A stretch of 64,000 nt of DNA. Origin: Fagopyrum homotropicum (taxonomy: Eukaryota > Streptophyta > Magnoliopsida > Caryophyllales > Polygonaceae). The stretch is taken from NCBI GenBank assembly GCA_033239125.1, contig BSWB01000001.1, forward strand, positions 141,995,981 through 142,059,980, written 5' to 3'. Under the pieces are notes generated by a model that worked only from the letters and a program-made list of their open reading frames with translations, was not told the origin of the DNA and did not search any database. A program made the translations under genes and the position numbers. Shown here piece after piece: positions 11,658 through 22,227 of this stretch; positions within the stretch are counted from its first letter, which is position 1, and every line of letters starts with the position of its first letter.

Positions 11658-13676
11658 TGTAACATCCGTAATTTTATTCCGGATGCCGAGAAGTTTATCG
11701 ACCTTTCCACGTTAGCGGCTCAGTTTTTCCACAGGCACGTGGGCTGAGTACCGGGATTTATCCCCAAAATCCTGCGCCGACCTTTCGGTTTTCCTTTTTG
11801 TTTTCCGGTCCCTCGGGTTTTGGAGTGAGGGGACATGTGGGCAGCTGACCTTTGGGTCTCTCCACCCCCTTTTGTGCAGCCCACTCTTCTCTCTCTCCTC
11901 ACTTTTCATTTCACGCTTCCTCTCTTCTTCACTCTTTCCTCTTGTGTTCTTCCTTACTTCTCGTGGAGCCTTTCTTGTGTGTGAGCTGCAGTGGTGAAGA
12001 ATCTGGTTGGTTTGGTAAGTTTCTTCATCTTCCTCTCTTCTCCTTCCTTGTTGATTACACCTTCTTTCCTTCATGAAGCTCTTGAAGCTTTTTATTAGAT
12101 CCTTTGCATGTCCATCTTCTTAGCTCGTTTAGGTCGTGGAGAGGAGCCTAAGACCAGTGGATAGTGTTTGGAAAAGGCCCATCCAGAGAAGGAAGCACTA
12201 GGAGCAAAGACACAGTTGAAGAAACGAAGAAGACGAAGCTTTTGCTGCTCGACCGCGGTGGCGGACCACCAGGGGCGCAGGGGCGGATCTTACCCACCAC
12301 AAGGGCGGCTCCCATGTGCAGGGGCGGTTCCAAGCTTCCGTAGGGACGGTGACAGGGCCACACAGGGGGCGCCAACTTGTTTCCGCGGCTGAGTTTTCTT
12401 CACCAGTAAGCTTATTCCTCCCTTTCTCTTCGTTCCTTCCTTATCCTTATGGTTATATCTCGTTAGTAGCATGCTTAGGTTGGCCTAGAATAGCATGAGA
12501 ATGCCACTTAGTGGTTGAGAACCTTGGAGCCCTTATGGCTTGATGTAGTTGTTGGCCTTGAGTTGGTTGAGCATGTTGGACCTTTCTAGACTAGATTGGC
12601 TCTTCTAGGTTGTTGTTGTTGATGATCTTATGTTGTGTAAACTATTGTGAGTTGATTCCTTTTGTTGAGAGTGTTGTGAGGGTTGTGAGTTCTAGGATGC
12701 GTTCCTAGGTTGAGAGCTAGGTGATCTTGCGTAGATCACTAGAGTGAAGTCTTAGACTTCTTTGAGCATGAGCTTGTGTTGATTCGTATATCCTATTGTG
12801 AGCAGGTTGTAGGCTTCCTCTTTAAGGAAGTAAGAGTGTTGTGAGTTGAGTGTGGTGACGAGGTAAGTATCCGGACTTACTTAGCTCGTATTCTATGTAT
12901 TAAATTCGACTTGTGTTTGGTGGTGTGTGTTTTATTGCTTTCATTATATCAATTAAAACTGGAATTAGGATCACCGACCTTATATTATTTTGGCCCAAGT
13001 GTATGATAACGGGCGGTGACAACTTGCCTTGCTCTTGCGTAGAGCTAGGGGGTTCTTGGCGACTAGCCCGTGCTAGTAGACGGTAGGATGCATCAATACC
13101 ATTCCATGCCGGTAAGTGGGGACCGAGGCGAGTTTCGGGTGATTCTCGTGGTACAAAAGAAGTTGAATTAGAACGGGATATGACCTAATAAATAAAGATA
13201 ATAAACCGGACTTGTTTGTTGAGCATGAGTATGTGATATGATGATGTATGAGTGTGTATGCTCCTTCACCTTGATTCTAATGCTTTGAATTGAGCTAACG
13301 GTTTTAAACCGCTTGTGTAGATGCCCAGCAGGTTAGGGACGCCACAGAGTGAGGTGGAGGAGTGGACAGCCGAGGGTCGTCGTACATTATAGGACGGGGG
13401 CATTTTTAGATTATTTTGTTATGTTTGGATTATGGTTTTGATGTACGGTTTCGGATTTATGTTTAGGAGTTTGTGTCGTTTTGAGGACTCGACTGAGTTT
13501 CCATCTTGTACCCCTTTACTTTTCAGTTCTCGCATACATTACAAACGATTTGAGTTTTTTCCTTATTTGTTCCATGTTGGAAAGGTCCGGTGAGATTGTG
13601 TTGAGACTAAGGGTAGGGACCCATTGTGAGGTCTCGCTCGTAGCATTCCCGAGTCCCGTGGATTCGGGGTGTTACA
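11658..13676 (+). repeat. LTR of element C (chromovirus-like, + strand)
   Basis: Begins TGTAACATCCG and ends CGGGGTGTTACA. It is followed at 13679 by TGTTATCATAGCCCTAGG, a mutated version of the initiator tRNA-Met primer site (usual form TGGTATCAGAGC). It lies head to head with the LTR of element B, separated by 78 bp. Copies of the word CCGCCCCTGCGG in reverse complement (GCAGGGGCGG) are at 12279 and 12318. The last 1.1 kb is repeated at 30059-31161. Confidence 0.7.
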
Positions 13677-13678
13677 AA

Positions 13679-13875
13679 GTGTTATCATAGCCCTAGGTTG
13701 ACAACAATGGCATTCGCAACCTTCTAAAGGCCGAATGGGGAATAAACAGAACCCCACGTGTTTTGACTTTTTCGTTTTCAAATTCATATGCATGAGTCGG
13801 GATTGGGCTAGAATGTACAGGACCACTACTCCTCACGCAAACCTCGGCGACATAGATTTCTGGATTTGATGTATG

Positions 13876-13927
<52 letters not shown>

Positions 13928-14145
13928 CATCACTATATATATGTATATAGTCTTAGGATATTTTTGGACTTGTATGTACCTAGCTATGCATGTGACCTTA
14001 GGATGATTGGACTTTTATGTCTTGGTTGTATACTTGGATTTCTGCTTATTCTTATGCTTGCATAAGTTTTCTTTCCATATTGATATTGTAAGTATTACGG
14101 GCATATTAATATAAATATATATATATAAACGTGAAACGCTATCAG
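13679..14145 (+). other. PBS-like site and leader of element C
   Basis: Holds the damaged primer site (13679-13696), then a leader with a long (AT)n run at 13879-13924. The stretch CATATGCATGAGTCGGGATTG near 13788 also occurs, nearly unchanged, in the leader of element G (CATATGCATAGTCGGGATTG near 48209), so it is conserved between families between PBS and gag. Its centre ATGCAT is palindromic, which would suit an RNA dimer or packaging signal, but that is a guess. Confidence 0.5.
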
Positions 14146-14690
14146 ATGGCACGTACGAGAGCTACCGCATACATAGGACCCGTCAGGGGTAGACCACCTC
14201 TTCCTCCTACCGTTCCGATATGGGGACGAGTAGGGAGACCTCCAGGCACGAGAGGTTGGGGATGTATCCCCATTACGGACCCACCAATTGTGGATCTGCT
14301 AGCAGCTGAGGTTCTCGTAGAGGACGTTGCAGAGAGCATCATTCCCGAGGCTAGGGATAGGATAGTTGTGAGGTTTGGGGCGCATAGTTCCCCATCTGCT
14401 AGGACCGGGGGAGCATCTATCGGGCTACCGTGTTTGAGGAATATATACGTCGAGTTGAGGAGGCGTTTAGGACGGGAGCACCACCTCCAGCACCACCTGC
14501 ACCTACACCTGCGAGATCAACTGAGGTCACGCAGAGGGTTACTCATATTAGAGCCACACCAGCGGTAGTTGCACCCGAGCCCGTTATGGAGGTTGTTAGG
14601 GCGAGAGACGAGCTGAGATCTCCGAGACCTGATTCATGGTTGAAGGCTTTCAACCAGCAACATGTACCTTACTTCGACAGGAAGCCGGTT
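14146..14690 (+). pseudogene. gag N-terminus of element C, frameshifted
   Basis: ATG 14146 starts a frame beginning MARTRAT, with a Gly/Pro/Arg-rich region (GRPPLPPTVP, GRVGRPPGTRGWG) and then an acidic helix-like stretch. Around 14405 the frame shifts: the gag continuation VFEEYIRRVEEAF, a Pro-rich linker (PPPAPPAPTPARS), and DSWLKAFNQQHVPYF lie in the frame of 14430. This resembles the start of chromovirus gag, before the conserved retrotransposon gag domain, but the domain itself is absent: at about 14690 the sequence passes into unrelated word-rich DNA. The second copy at 31657-32170 has a frameshift at the same place, so the break predates the duplication. Confidence 0.65.
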
Positions 14691-15890
14691 CCCCTGCGCC
14701 TCTGCCTGCGGACCAACCTGCGGAGCTGTGAAGCCGAAGAGCCAGTGTCACCGCCCTTGCGGTGACATTGGGCCGCCCCTGCAGCTCGACATCAAAAGCG
14801 ACATAAAGATGAAGAGTCATACGTTTGAAGAACATTAAAGATCCGCCCCTGCAGAATTGTCAGGCCGCCTCTGCGGCTAGGAAGAACTCCAAGCATTTTC
14901 ACCTAAACTGCCCCTGTGGTCCTGAAGTCCGCCCCTGCGGTTTAGCGACAAAGACTTTACTCCGGCTGTTTGTACCACCTTTATGGCATTAAAGGTGGTT
15001 GTTTAGGCCGGTCATTTACTCTCATTTAGTGCCAATTGTAGTATAAATAGGTTCATGGCTAATTGCTAGAATCACCCACCATTTCCTACATTATTCTCTC
15101 TTTTCTCTTGCTTCCTTTGTGTAATGAGCTTCTAATTTCCTTGCTACATTGGATTGTTTTGAAGCTGTATTGCTGCTGTGGTTGTAATTTTTTTTAATAT
15201 AAGTATTATTCAGTATATGTTTTGTATTCCTTGTGTTTCACTAATCTAATTGCATGTTTCTTATCACTTAGTTTGATCACCTTAATGTTTAATTGCATGC
15301 AAAAAACTAGGATTAATAGATTCCGGATTCGGGTCTTTAATCTAGTAGAAAACCTTTAGGTAAAAGCTGGTTGTGATTACTTAAAGGAAAATGAATACAA
15401 TTATAAATAAAAGTCTAATAGTTTTATTCTTCTCTTTATATCTTCTGTCTTTGTTTAAAACCTAACTTGTGACTTGTTCTTGTAGTTTTACGGGACATTA
15501 ACTTGTTAAGTTGTGTTGATGCCGGTTGGCTCAACACATATATATGATCAAGACGAGAACATTGCTAAACAGTTATAAAAGGAACCAACCAAAGTAGCAT
15601 TGCATGTTAAGATTCAACCTAGTGTAGTTCATCTCTCATAAATCTATTTACCTCTTTATTTGCTTTCTTATTCTTTTGTTTTGTATCATTTCAGTCCAAC
15701 CCCCCCCCTTACTTGGTTACATAATCAATAATTGAATTTAATCAAAACTTAACAGAGTTCGACCCTTACTTACGCTATACAAGAACTTGTTAGTGTAACG
15801 TTAGGATTTCTACTTTGACCTAAGCTAAAATACAACGACCATAGGTATTTAGCCTCGTCAGTGGGATACTATTGGCACGCTACTAACCAC
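14691..15890 (+). other. LTR-like segment with CCGCCCCTGCGG words and TATA box
   Basis: No coding frame. 14745-14945 carries six variants of CCGCCCCTGCGG (for example near 14748, 14772, 14835 and 14931). A TATA box (GTATAAATAGG) is near 15041-15051, followed by a pyrimidine-rich tract. The end contains GAGTTCGACCCTTACTTACGC at 15755, a phrase typical of the ends of Tat/Athila-type LTRs. I could not fix both borders or find a target-site duplication, so a solo or partial LTR is likely but not proven. The second copy at 32171-33347 lacks about 65 bp near 32360. Confidence 0.45.
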
Positions 15891-15893
15891 ATA

Positions 15894-16870
15894 CACTATT
15901 CTCAAGCTGGCTGCTGTAAGTTTGAAAAGCACACAAGGCCCTTTGTCATTAGATACTGGTATTAGAGATAGAGACGAACTATTGTGGAGATGTAGCGCAA
16001 ATGGAAACTATTCGGTTGCATCAGCATACTGCATGCTCAGGAATGAAACGTCTAGTTGTTGCATGGATAGAGAGGTCTTCAAAAAGATATGGAAAATGGG
16101 CTTGCAAGAGAGAGTAAGATTCTTCATTTGGAGGCTACTGCATGGAGGAGTCCTAACGAATGAAGAACGATCGCGCAGGCACATCAACACTAGTGCAGAC
16201 TACTCGGAATGCCAAGGAGAGCCGGAGACACTCGAACACTTGTTCAGGGACTGCACGGTCAACAGAGGAGTTTGGACGGGACTCAACGCCAGGCGCTATG
16301 GAGCGAATTTCTTTGGCTCACCCTTGGCGACTTGGGTAAGAGGTAATATTCTATCGAGTTGTAAATTCAATAATTGTTGCGATTGGAATGTGGTTTTTGT
16401 GATAGGTCTCTGGTGGCTGTGGAGACGGAGAAACGAGAGAATTTTCGAGAAGAAGAGCATAAGACCGGATGGACATGTATTTATTATCGAGACAGCCATG
16501 GAGGTTACCAAAGCGTGGAGGAAGAATACCAACATCAAACCTCGTACCGATCATGCCATTACACATGTCAGATGGGACCCTCCTCCGGAGAATAGATTGA
16601 AGATCAACACGGATGGATCAGTTAGGAGCGATGGAAGAGTTACAACGGCGGGAGTTCTTAGGACTTATACGGGGGAGTGACAACTTGGATATGTTGCAAA
16701 TCTGGGTATATGTACCGTCCTTATGGCGGAACTTTGGGGCATATACTATGGTTTGAAGATTGCTTGGGAGAACGGGTATTGTGCTATGATTTTAAAGTCA
16801 AATTCACAGCTCGCTATCTCTCTCCTAAGCATAAATGTTCCAAGATGTCACCCCCTTGCCAGTCTGGTAA
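15894..16870 (+). pseudogene. LINE D: L1-type ORF2 3' end, first part
   Basis: C-terminal part of plant L1-like reverse transcriptase protein. Order: zinc-binding RT region (RDELLWRCSANGNYSVASAY, VRFFIWRLLHGGVLTNEER, CQGEPETLEHLFRDC), then an RNase H start (LKINTDGSVRSDGR). A TGA at 16678-16680 follows TYTGE where Trp is expected; the frame then stays open (QLGYVANLG, AELWGIYYGLKIAWENG) until element E interrupts it at 16871. The rest of RNase H is at 29887-30058. The endonuclease and RT core are missing: this is a 5'-truncated copy. The TGA is shared with the second copy at 34126-34128. Confidence 0.8.
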
Positions 16871-16875
16871 GTAAG
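16871..16875. other. Left target-site duplication of E (GTAAG)
   Basis: GTAAG directly before the LTR start TGTTCGC. The same five bases follow the other LTR at 29882-29886. Confidence 0.95.
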
Positions 16876-17532
16876 TGTTCGCTCAAAAGGGTGTGCGTCA
16901 AAGTCTTAATATTTATATCTAGAACTCAAAAGCAAAGCGAACCCGCAGTGTACGGATCGGCTGTAGAAAGGTAAGAATTCCAGAGTCGAACTCAGGGATT
17001 TGGTGAGAAAATTTCCAATTTCAATTATCTAGCGAAAGTATAAAAGCTTTTGTGATGTGATAAAGAGAGAAATGATTCCAAGGATTCAAGTATCCGATTT
17101 AGGCTTTCGATTCAAGACACTTCTATAGGTGTAGGACAGAATTTATATTGCCAAGATTAAATGTTCAAAGGTAGGATTCGTACGATGAAGTTCCGAAACC
17201 TATATAACTAATCTATAGGTTCTCTCTATAAGGGTTGTTGAGGCTGCAATATAGAAAGATCTAAAGACAAGAATTATGTTCAAACTAACTATCTAAAACT
17301 CCAGGATATGACTCTCTAAAGTATGAATAGAAAGCACACTTAAAATCTTAATAAAGGATGTTGAGTCACTTTATTACCCAAATCTTGCAATTTTAATCTA
17401 TTAAATGTAGAAACAGGTTTGAAGTGCGTTCAAACATTCAATTAGAGGATGAAAAGAGTTAATCAAGAATGGGATTTAGGCAAGGATTAGTTTTGATTAA
17501 AGAATTGTTCAATTAAGTTCGTCCGAAGGATA

Positions 17533-17590
17533 AATCGCCCTGTTCATAGGAAAAATCGGCCGATTTTCCTCAAGAACAGCCCGATTTTCC
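17533..17590 (-). repeat. Word module in LTR of E (AAATCGGCCGATTT type)
   Basis: On the element strand: half word AAAATCG, linker GGCTGTTCTTGAGG, full palindrome AAAATCGGCCGATTTT, linker with ATGAACAGG, half word CGATTTA. The 15-mer CGGGCTGTTCTTGAG here is identical to the one beside the CCACGACCGTGG word in the solo LTR (52831-52845). The upstream flanks are also related (TTAGATGATGATAGA, CCTGAGA). The second LTR has the same module at 28904-28961. Confidence 0.8.
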
Positions 17591-18110
17591 TGTTTGTCGC
17601 AAAACTAAAATCTAAATTCTCAGGATCCTAATGTTTGAATGAGTTCAGTCTATCATCATCTAAACCTTAATCATCAACTATTCTCCCCAGAATCACAAGG
17701 TTTTTAGCCAACCATTTTCAAAATCGAATCAAATTAATTATTGAAGAAGATATCGCAAAGAAACCAAATCTTGAATGAAAAATTCTATAACTCTTAAATC
17801 TGTAAAACAATCGTCAAATCTGTTCAATATATCTCCCAACAACTCAATTTCGTGTTCATAAACCACAAACAAGTCAATGGAATAAAGAAATCTCACAATC
17901 AAAGATCAAGAATGACTTTCCGGCAAAAGCTCTTCAATCTCTCTCCAAGAATCGTTGATTTCTTCAAAACGTGTAAAGATTATCTCGTGCGACCCCCCGT
18001 CTTCGTTCGTAGGGTTCTCTTCTATAGTTTCTTGCAGATGGGCCGTTTGACAAAACTCTCATCTAGCCCAAATTAATTGGGCTTTATGTCGTCTTTTTAT
18101 TTGGCCGAAT

Positions 18111-18200
18111 CGTGAAGAAAATCGACCTAGTCGATTTTGGTGCAAAATCGTTCGATTTTCAAGGTGTAAAAATCGTCCGATTTATATATACATTGGCACG
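18111..18200 (-). promoter_or_regulatory. Word cluster upstream of the LTR promoter of E
   Basis: Four words in 90 bp: AATCGACCTAGTCGATTTT, AAAATCGTTCGATTTT, AAAATCGTCCGATTTA and a half word CGATTTTC. It lies just upstream of the TATA-like site on the element strand and repeats at 29482-29571. The A family has its own word cluster in the same part of U3. Confidence 0.6.
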
Positions 18201-18510
18201 ATTTTCTTCAACAGAAAGTGCTCTTCCTTTGGTTCGTCTTCTATGCTTCTCCTTAGCAATTCCTTAGCTCTTTGTGATCCTTCTAAGACTCCTTTAGCTT
18301 CCTTAACACCCTTAGATGCTTCTTGCTCTATTTTTGCTTCCAATTCAACTCTATTTACCTGCAATTCATCAAAATCTCGTGTAGACCTCTATTTCCGAAA
18401 ATTGATTGAATAGAACATAAAAGTTATGCAAAATCCCTCAAAATGCAAAGTAAATAGAGATAATGTGCTGCAATATGCATGAATATGATGATACATAATT
18501 CATGTCATCA

Positions 18511-18531
18511 AAATACCCCATACTTGCCTCT
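18511..18531 (-). other. Polypurine tract of E
   Basis: On the element strand, GGCAAGTATGGGGTATTT runs directly into the LTR start TGATGACATG. Near-identical to the tract of element A. Confidence 0.7.
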
Positions 18532-19828
18532 TGCTTGTCCCTAAGCAAGATTCAAATTCAGAATATAAGATGTCATGGATTATGTATGTATGAAACTCAA
18601 AAACTTTTCTTTTTGGTAGTGCTCCTTTTCATTGGATCGCTCTCAAAGTGATATTTCAAGGCATAAAAGGGGCAAAGCATGTATCAATGATGACCATAAG
18701 ATGAACAAACTCCCTTTTCTTTCTTGAAGGCATAAATAAAGAACATGATAAAGGTGTAGAGGCAATCAAATTCAAACAAATCTAAGCTATTAAGTCTTGA
18801 ACACATGCATAAAAGTCTCAAGGTCTTCTAATCAAAGAAAGGGTTCAAGAAACGTATTAAGGGAAGGAGTTCTTTTTGGTTATTGTGGTGCTAATCCGGG
18901 AAAGAGGAACACATAACACATTCAAGAATTTTCTTCACCGCACATGCTTCGCATGTAGAAAGCTTTGCTTTCATTATACTTTACTTTTTGAGAGTATGGA
19001 CAGCGGTGCATAAAAACCGAAGCCTAGGAGATTGGCGTTTCTCAATTTCGAGATGCCTCAAACCCTTGATGCACATACCATATCCCGTTAGGACTTGTCG
19101 TTCAATCGGACTTTGGCAAGACACAAACACCCGGCTATGTGAATGGTGCCGAGTTACTCATCCTCATGTTCAACGTCCCCAAAACTTATGAAATTTTTCA
19201 CTTTTCAATACATTTTCTTTGGCCCTCCCACATCAAGCATGCCTTTTTCAATCACCTATCCTAATTCCCGGATGGTAAAAGGAGGGTTACATATTTCATT
19301 GAGGAGCTAGCATGATCAAGATATGAGAAAAGAAAAGAAGTGAATTGCCTTAGTCATCCTTAAATGAAGTAAAAGAACTTGTGATATAGCTTCGACTATT
19401 ATTTCATTTTCTCATCAAAACAACTAAATCATATAACTTATTCATGTATTCAAGTAACAAAAGCAATTTCATTCATGCTATAATCAACATTTCAACATAA
19501 CTAAGCATCTTTTTCACCTATCCATATATACAATTCTCATCATAGAGGTCATTTCCATATAAGAAGCACTTAAAAAAAAAAAAATTTTTTGAAAATTCAT
19601 AGGTTTTGAAAAAGATCATGCAAATGCAAATGTCATAATAGAAAGCAAGTAGTGCAAGAGTTATTACAAGCCAAGTTGTCAAGAGTAGTGGAAAGTACAT
19701 AAAGTGCTAAAGTGAAACATAGAGTATTGGGAGTATCCCCACCCCATACTTGACATCCACATTGTCCCCAATGTGAAAATCAAGCATAAGAAGGAGAAAA
19801 ATACTTACAATGTAAAAGAAGCGGAAGC
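18532..19828 (-). other. Noncoding spacer between ORF2 and 3' LTR of E
   Basis: No gene seen. On the element strand it begins with GGGGACAATGTGG near 19760 and GTATGGGGTGGGG near 19740, as in element A. The block at 18985-19095 is conserved with 2890-3000 of A. Confidence 0.6.
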
Positions 19829-21310
19829 TCAATCCTCTGTCGGTGGTGGAGGTGGTGGATATGGATACATCGGTGCGGAGGGATCGTAGAAGTGGCCGAA
19901 CTGGTGGTAGTACATATCCCTCATCTGGCCATCATAGGATGAATGCCTAGCGTCCGTCTCCTCCCTGTAGTTCCTGAACTGTGTATTCAGGGTGTCATAA
20001 TCGGTGCGGAGGACACGGTAGTCGGTGCTGAGGCTCTGGAAGCTAGTGACTAGCTCCCTAAAGTGGCGTGGAGCTCGGCGTCCTCGTCTAGGGCCTGGAG
20101 CATGTGCATAAGAGTGTCGAGGTGGCTGCATGTCATCCTCCGTCTCCTCATCCTGTCTACTAGTCCTGCTCGGTCCTGCTCCATGAGTGTCAGTGTCCAT
20201 GGCGTCCGTGGCATGCCCACTGTGGGTATCGCTCTCAAACTCGAGCATGGTCTCCTGTCCTCCATCCTCATCCTCCTCTGAGTCACCTGCATCATCATCA
20301 TAGTAAGTAGAAGGTGAGAACTCCTCAAGCATCGCCTCAAAGGTCTCCTTCCAGTTCCTCTTATTCCGAATGGTGTATTCGGATTTCCATATGATCTCGG
20401 ACGGCTTCTTCTTCGGATCCCTATGCCATGGCATCGGCACATGAAGAGTTCCTCTCCCTCGAGGAATCAAGACCTGTCGGACCACCAACCTCTGTGAACC
20501 TAAAGGAAGGGCACTCTCAGCTAGAGTGCATCCCGAGAAGTCATAACCTAGAGTCCTAGCCACATGAGTGACTAAGCCTCCTGCGCATATGTCACCCTTG
20601 GCTTTGTTGGCTATCTTTCCTAGATAGTCAGCAAGCATGGTGGAGATGTCGGGAATGGTGGTGGAGGTCATGCAGTAGAGGATGAAAAGCTCATCAGCCT
20701 TGAGCTTCTGTGGAGTCTCAGTCCGGGCAAACAAACTCTCACTGAGTATCCTATGCACTACCTTGAAGGAAAGGTTGTACATGCTTGTCTCCTTGGAGTT
20801 TCCGGGTCTCCACTTATCTCCTCCGTACTCTCCTACGGAAATAGCCTCCCAAAAATCACTAGCATTGAGGCCTCTAGCAAATGTGCCTGCATCGGAATAG
20901 GAAAAACCAAACAAGTCGCCAAAAGCATCAATAGACAAAGTGTGGTCTTGGCTCATGAGTCGGAAAGTGATCATCCTTTCCCTAGGATCGTGCTCAAACG
21001 TGCTAAGAAATTCTAGGGTGATCTCCCTATAAGCATCTTCCCTGATTGTAGCAAACTGTCTCAACCCTGCTCTATCAAGCATCATATCAACATCCTCTCG
21101 AACATATAATGAATCTAAGTCATCAAGCACAATGTAACGGGGAGGGGTGAATGGGCGATCTATAATGCGTTCATAGCGTTTCTTATGCTTGGATAGGGGA
21201 GGGGGAAGTTTAGGGATGTTGGTTGGTGGTGGTGGAGGTGGGGCAGGGGCTTTGGAAGAAGATCCCTTCTTCTTCCCCGTGTTTCTAGTTATCCTCTTGA
21301 CAAGATCCAT
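19829..21310 (-). CDS. Athila-type ORF2 protein, intact
   Basis: 493 aa from ATG 21310 to the stop at 19829. I chose this ATG because it aligns with the ORF2 start of element A and starts the MDLVKRI motif; the frame is open further upstream but without ATG. The protein belongs to the Athila ORF-1/ORF2 family of unknown function, encoded downstream of pol. Regions: basic start with KKKGSSSKAP, polyproline linker, globular block (about residues 45-330) with IREDAYREIT, FGFSYSD, RTETPQKLKADELF, GGLVTHVARTLGYDFSGC and VPMPWHRD, an acidic stretch (DDDAGDSEEDEDGG), a likely coiled coil (LVTSFQSLSTDYRVLRTDYDTL), and the conserved tail MRDMYYHQFGHFYDP plus PYPPPPPP. No membrane segment seen, so it is not envelope-like. 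A basic start, acidic stretch and coiled coil would suit a nuclear or DNA-binding protein, but that is inference. Confidence 0.88.
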   Translation of the reverse strand: MDLVKRITRNTGKKKGSSSKAPAPPPPPPTNIPKLPPPLSKHKKRYERIIDRPFTPPRYIVLDDLDSLYVREDVDMMLDRAGLRQFATIREDAYREITLEFLSTFEHDPRERMITFRLMSQDHTLSIDAFGDLFGFSYSDAGTFARGLNASDFWEAISVGEYGGDKWRPGNSKETSMYNLSFKVVHRILSESLFARTETPQKLKADELFILYCMTSTTIPDISTMLADYLGKIANKAKGDICAGGLVTHVARTLGYDFSGCTLAESALPLGSQRLVVRQVLIPRGRGTLHVPMPWHRDPKKKPSEIIWKSEYTIRNKRNWKETFEAMLEEFSPSTYYDDDAGDSEEDEDGGQETMLEFESDTHSGHATDAMDTDTHGAGPSRTSRQDEETEDDMQPPRHSYAHAPGPRRGRRAPRHFRELVTSFQSLSTDYRVLRTDYDTLNTQFRNYREETDARHSSYDGQMRDMYYHQFGHFYDPSAPMYPYPPPPPPTED

Positions 21311-21317
21311 TCTAAGT

Positions 21318-21375
21318 CCTAAAAATCGACCTGTTCTTCGCAAAAATCGACCGATTTTTCTGGGCTGGGTCGATT
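21318..21375 (-). repeat. Word module just upstream of ORF2 in E
   Basis: Contains AAAAATCGACC, CTGTTCTTCG, the full word AAAAATCGACCGATTTTT, a GGGCTGGG linker, and a half word TCGATTTTTT. It begins about 8 bp before the ORF2 ATG. In element A a CCACGGCCGTGG module sits at the same place. Confidence 0.75.
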
Positions 21376-21767
21376 TTTTTCTCGATTTCAACGATTCTCT
21401 CAATTTTGTAAAGTTCTGTTCAATCTATCACCACACACAATTCTCTACAATGAATCCTAAGCAAATTCCTCTATCAATTCCAACAACAAAGCACTTCCTA
21501 GGCAACCTCAATTTCAAGTGAGAAAACTTAGGTTTTGGAAAGAAAAACCTGAATTCCTTATGGAGCAGTCGATTGCCGTGCGTGTTGTTGTTAGATCCGT
21601 GTTCCTTGTTGAAAATGCTTCAGTTTGGAGCCAAGAATCTCTTGAAATGGTTAAGGAATGATGATTTGAGGGTGTGGCGATTTTTCGGCATTCTTGAAAG
21701 AGAGGAATCGCGAGTTGAAGGTGGGTGAATGAAGAAGATCGAGTGTGAAGTCCTTATATAGGGTCGA

Positions 21768-21960
21768 CAATTTCTGAAGAAAATCGGCCGATTTTTCTGG
21801 TCGATTTATCTGTCGGGGCGATTTTTCTCTCTGACCGAAGAAAATCGGACGATTTATTTTGGCAGGTCGATCTCCAGGTCGATTTTTGTTTCTGTTGTGA
21901 AAAATCGTCTTGCTCTGTTACGGAATCGGACGATCTTCTTATGGTAGGTCGATTTTCTTC
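21768..21960 (-). repeat. Word array between pol and ORF2 of E
   Basis: About eight words or half words in 190 bp, all built on AAATCG..CGATTT: for example AAAATCGGCCGATTTTTC (21781), AAAATCGGACGATTTAT (21842), AATCGGACGATC (21924). They are separated by short linkers rich in TTTCTG and CAGGTCGAT. No coding frame. Confidence 0.75.
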
Positions 21961-22227
21961 CTTGTTTTTCTTGAATCTCGAAGATATAACTTAATTGCGC
22001 TCCATTCTCCGTGAATCTCTCACATTCGAGCCTAGTTTCCTGCGATTAATGACACGACAAACCAAGAGTGCATCGAGGAACATATAAAAACGAACAAATG
22101 AAGAAACAAAGCAATTAATCTATTCTAACTAAATGAGGGAAAGAAGGGGAAACTATACTATCATTGGGTTGCCTCCCAAGAAGCGCTTTATTTATCGTCT
22201 TTAGCTGGACGGTGTATGATGTTGTGT

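Larger units (their letters stand above)
16876..18510 (-). repeat. 3' LTR of element E
   Basis: On the + strand it runs from TGTTCGCTC to CATGTCATCA. It holds the word module at 17533-17590 and the word cluster at 18111-18200. On the element strand a TATA-like AAATAAAAAGAC (18091-18102) follows the cluster, matching the position of TATAAAAAGACGG in the A-family solo LTR. Confidence 0.93.

Noticed and set aside
13879..13924. (AT)n run as an origin or regulatory element
   Set aside because: Simple microsatellite that varies in length between the two copies.
21311..21403. Upstream extension of ORF2 in E to position 21403
   Set aside because: It begins at TTG, consists of word-derived sequence, and the homologous ORF2 of A starts at the position equivalent to 21310.
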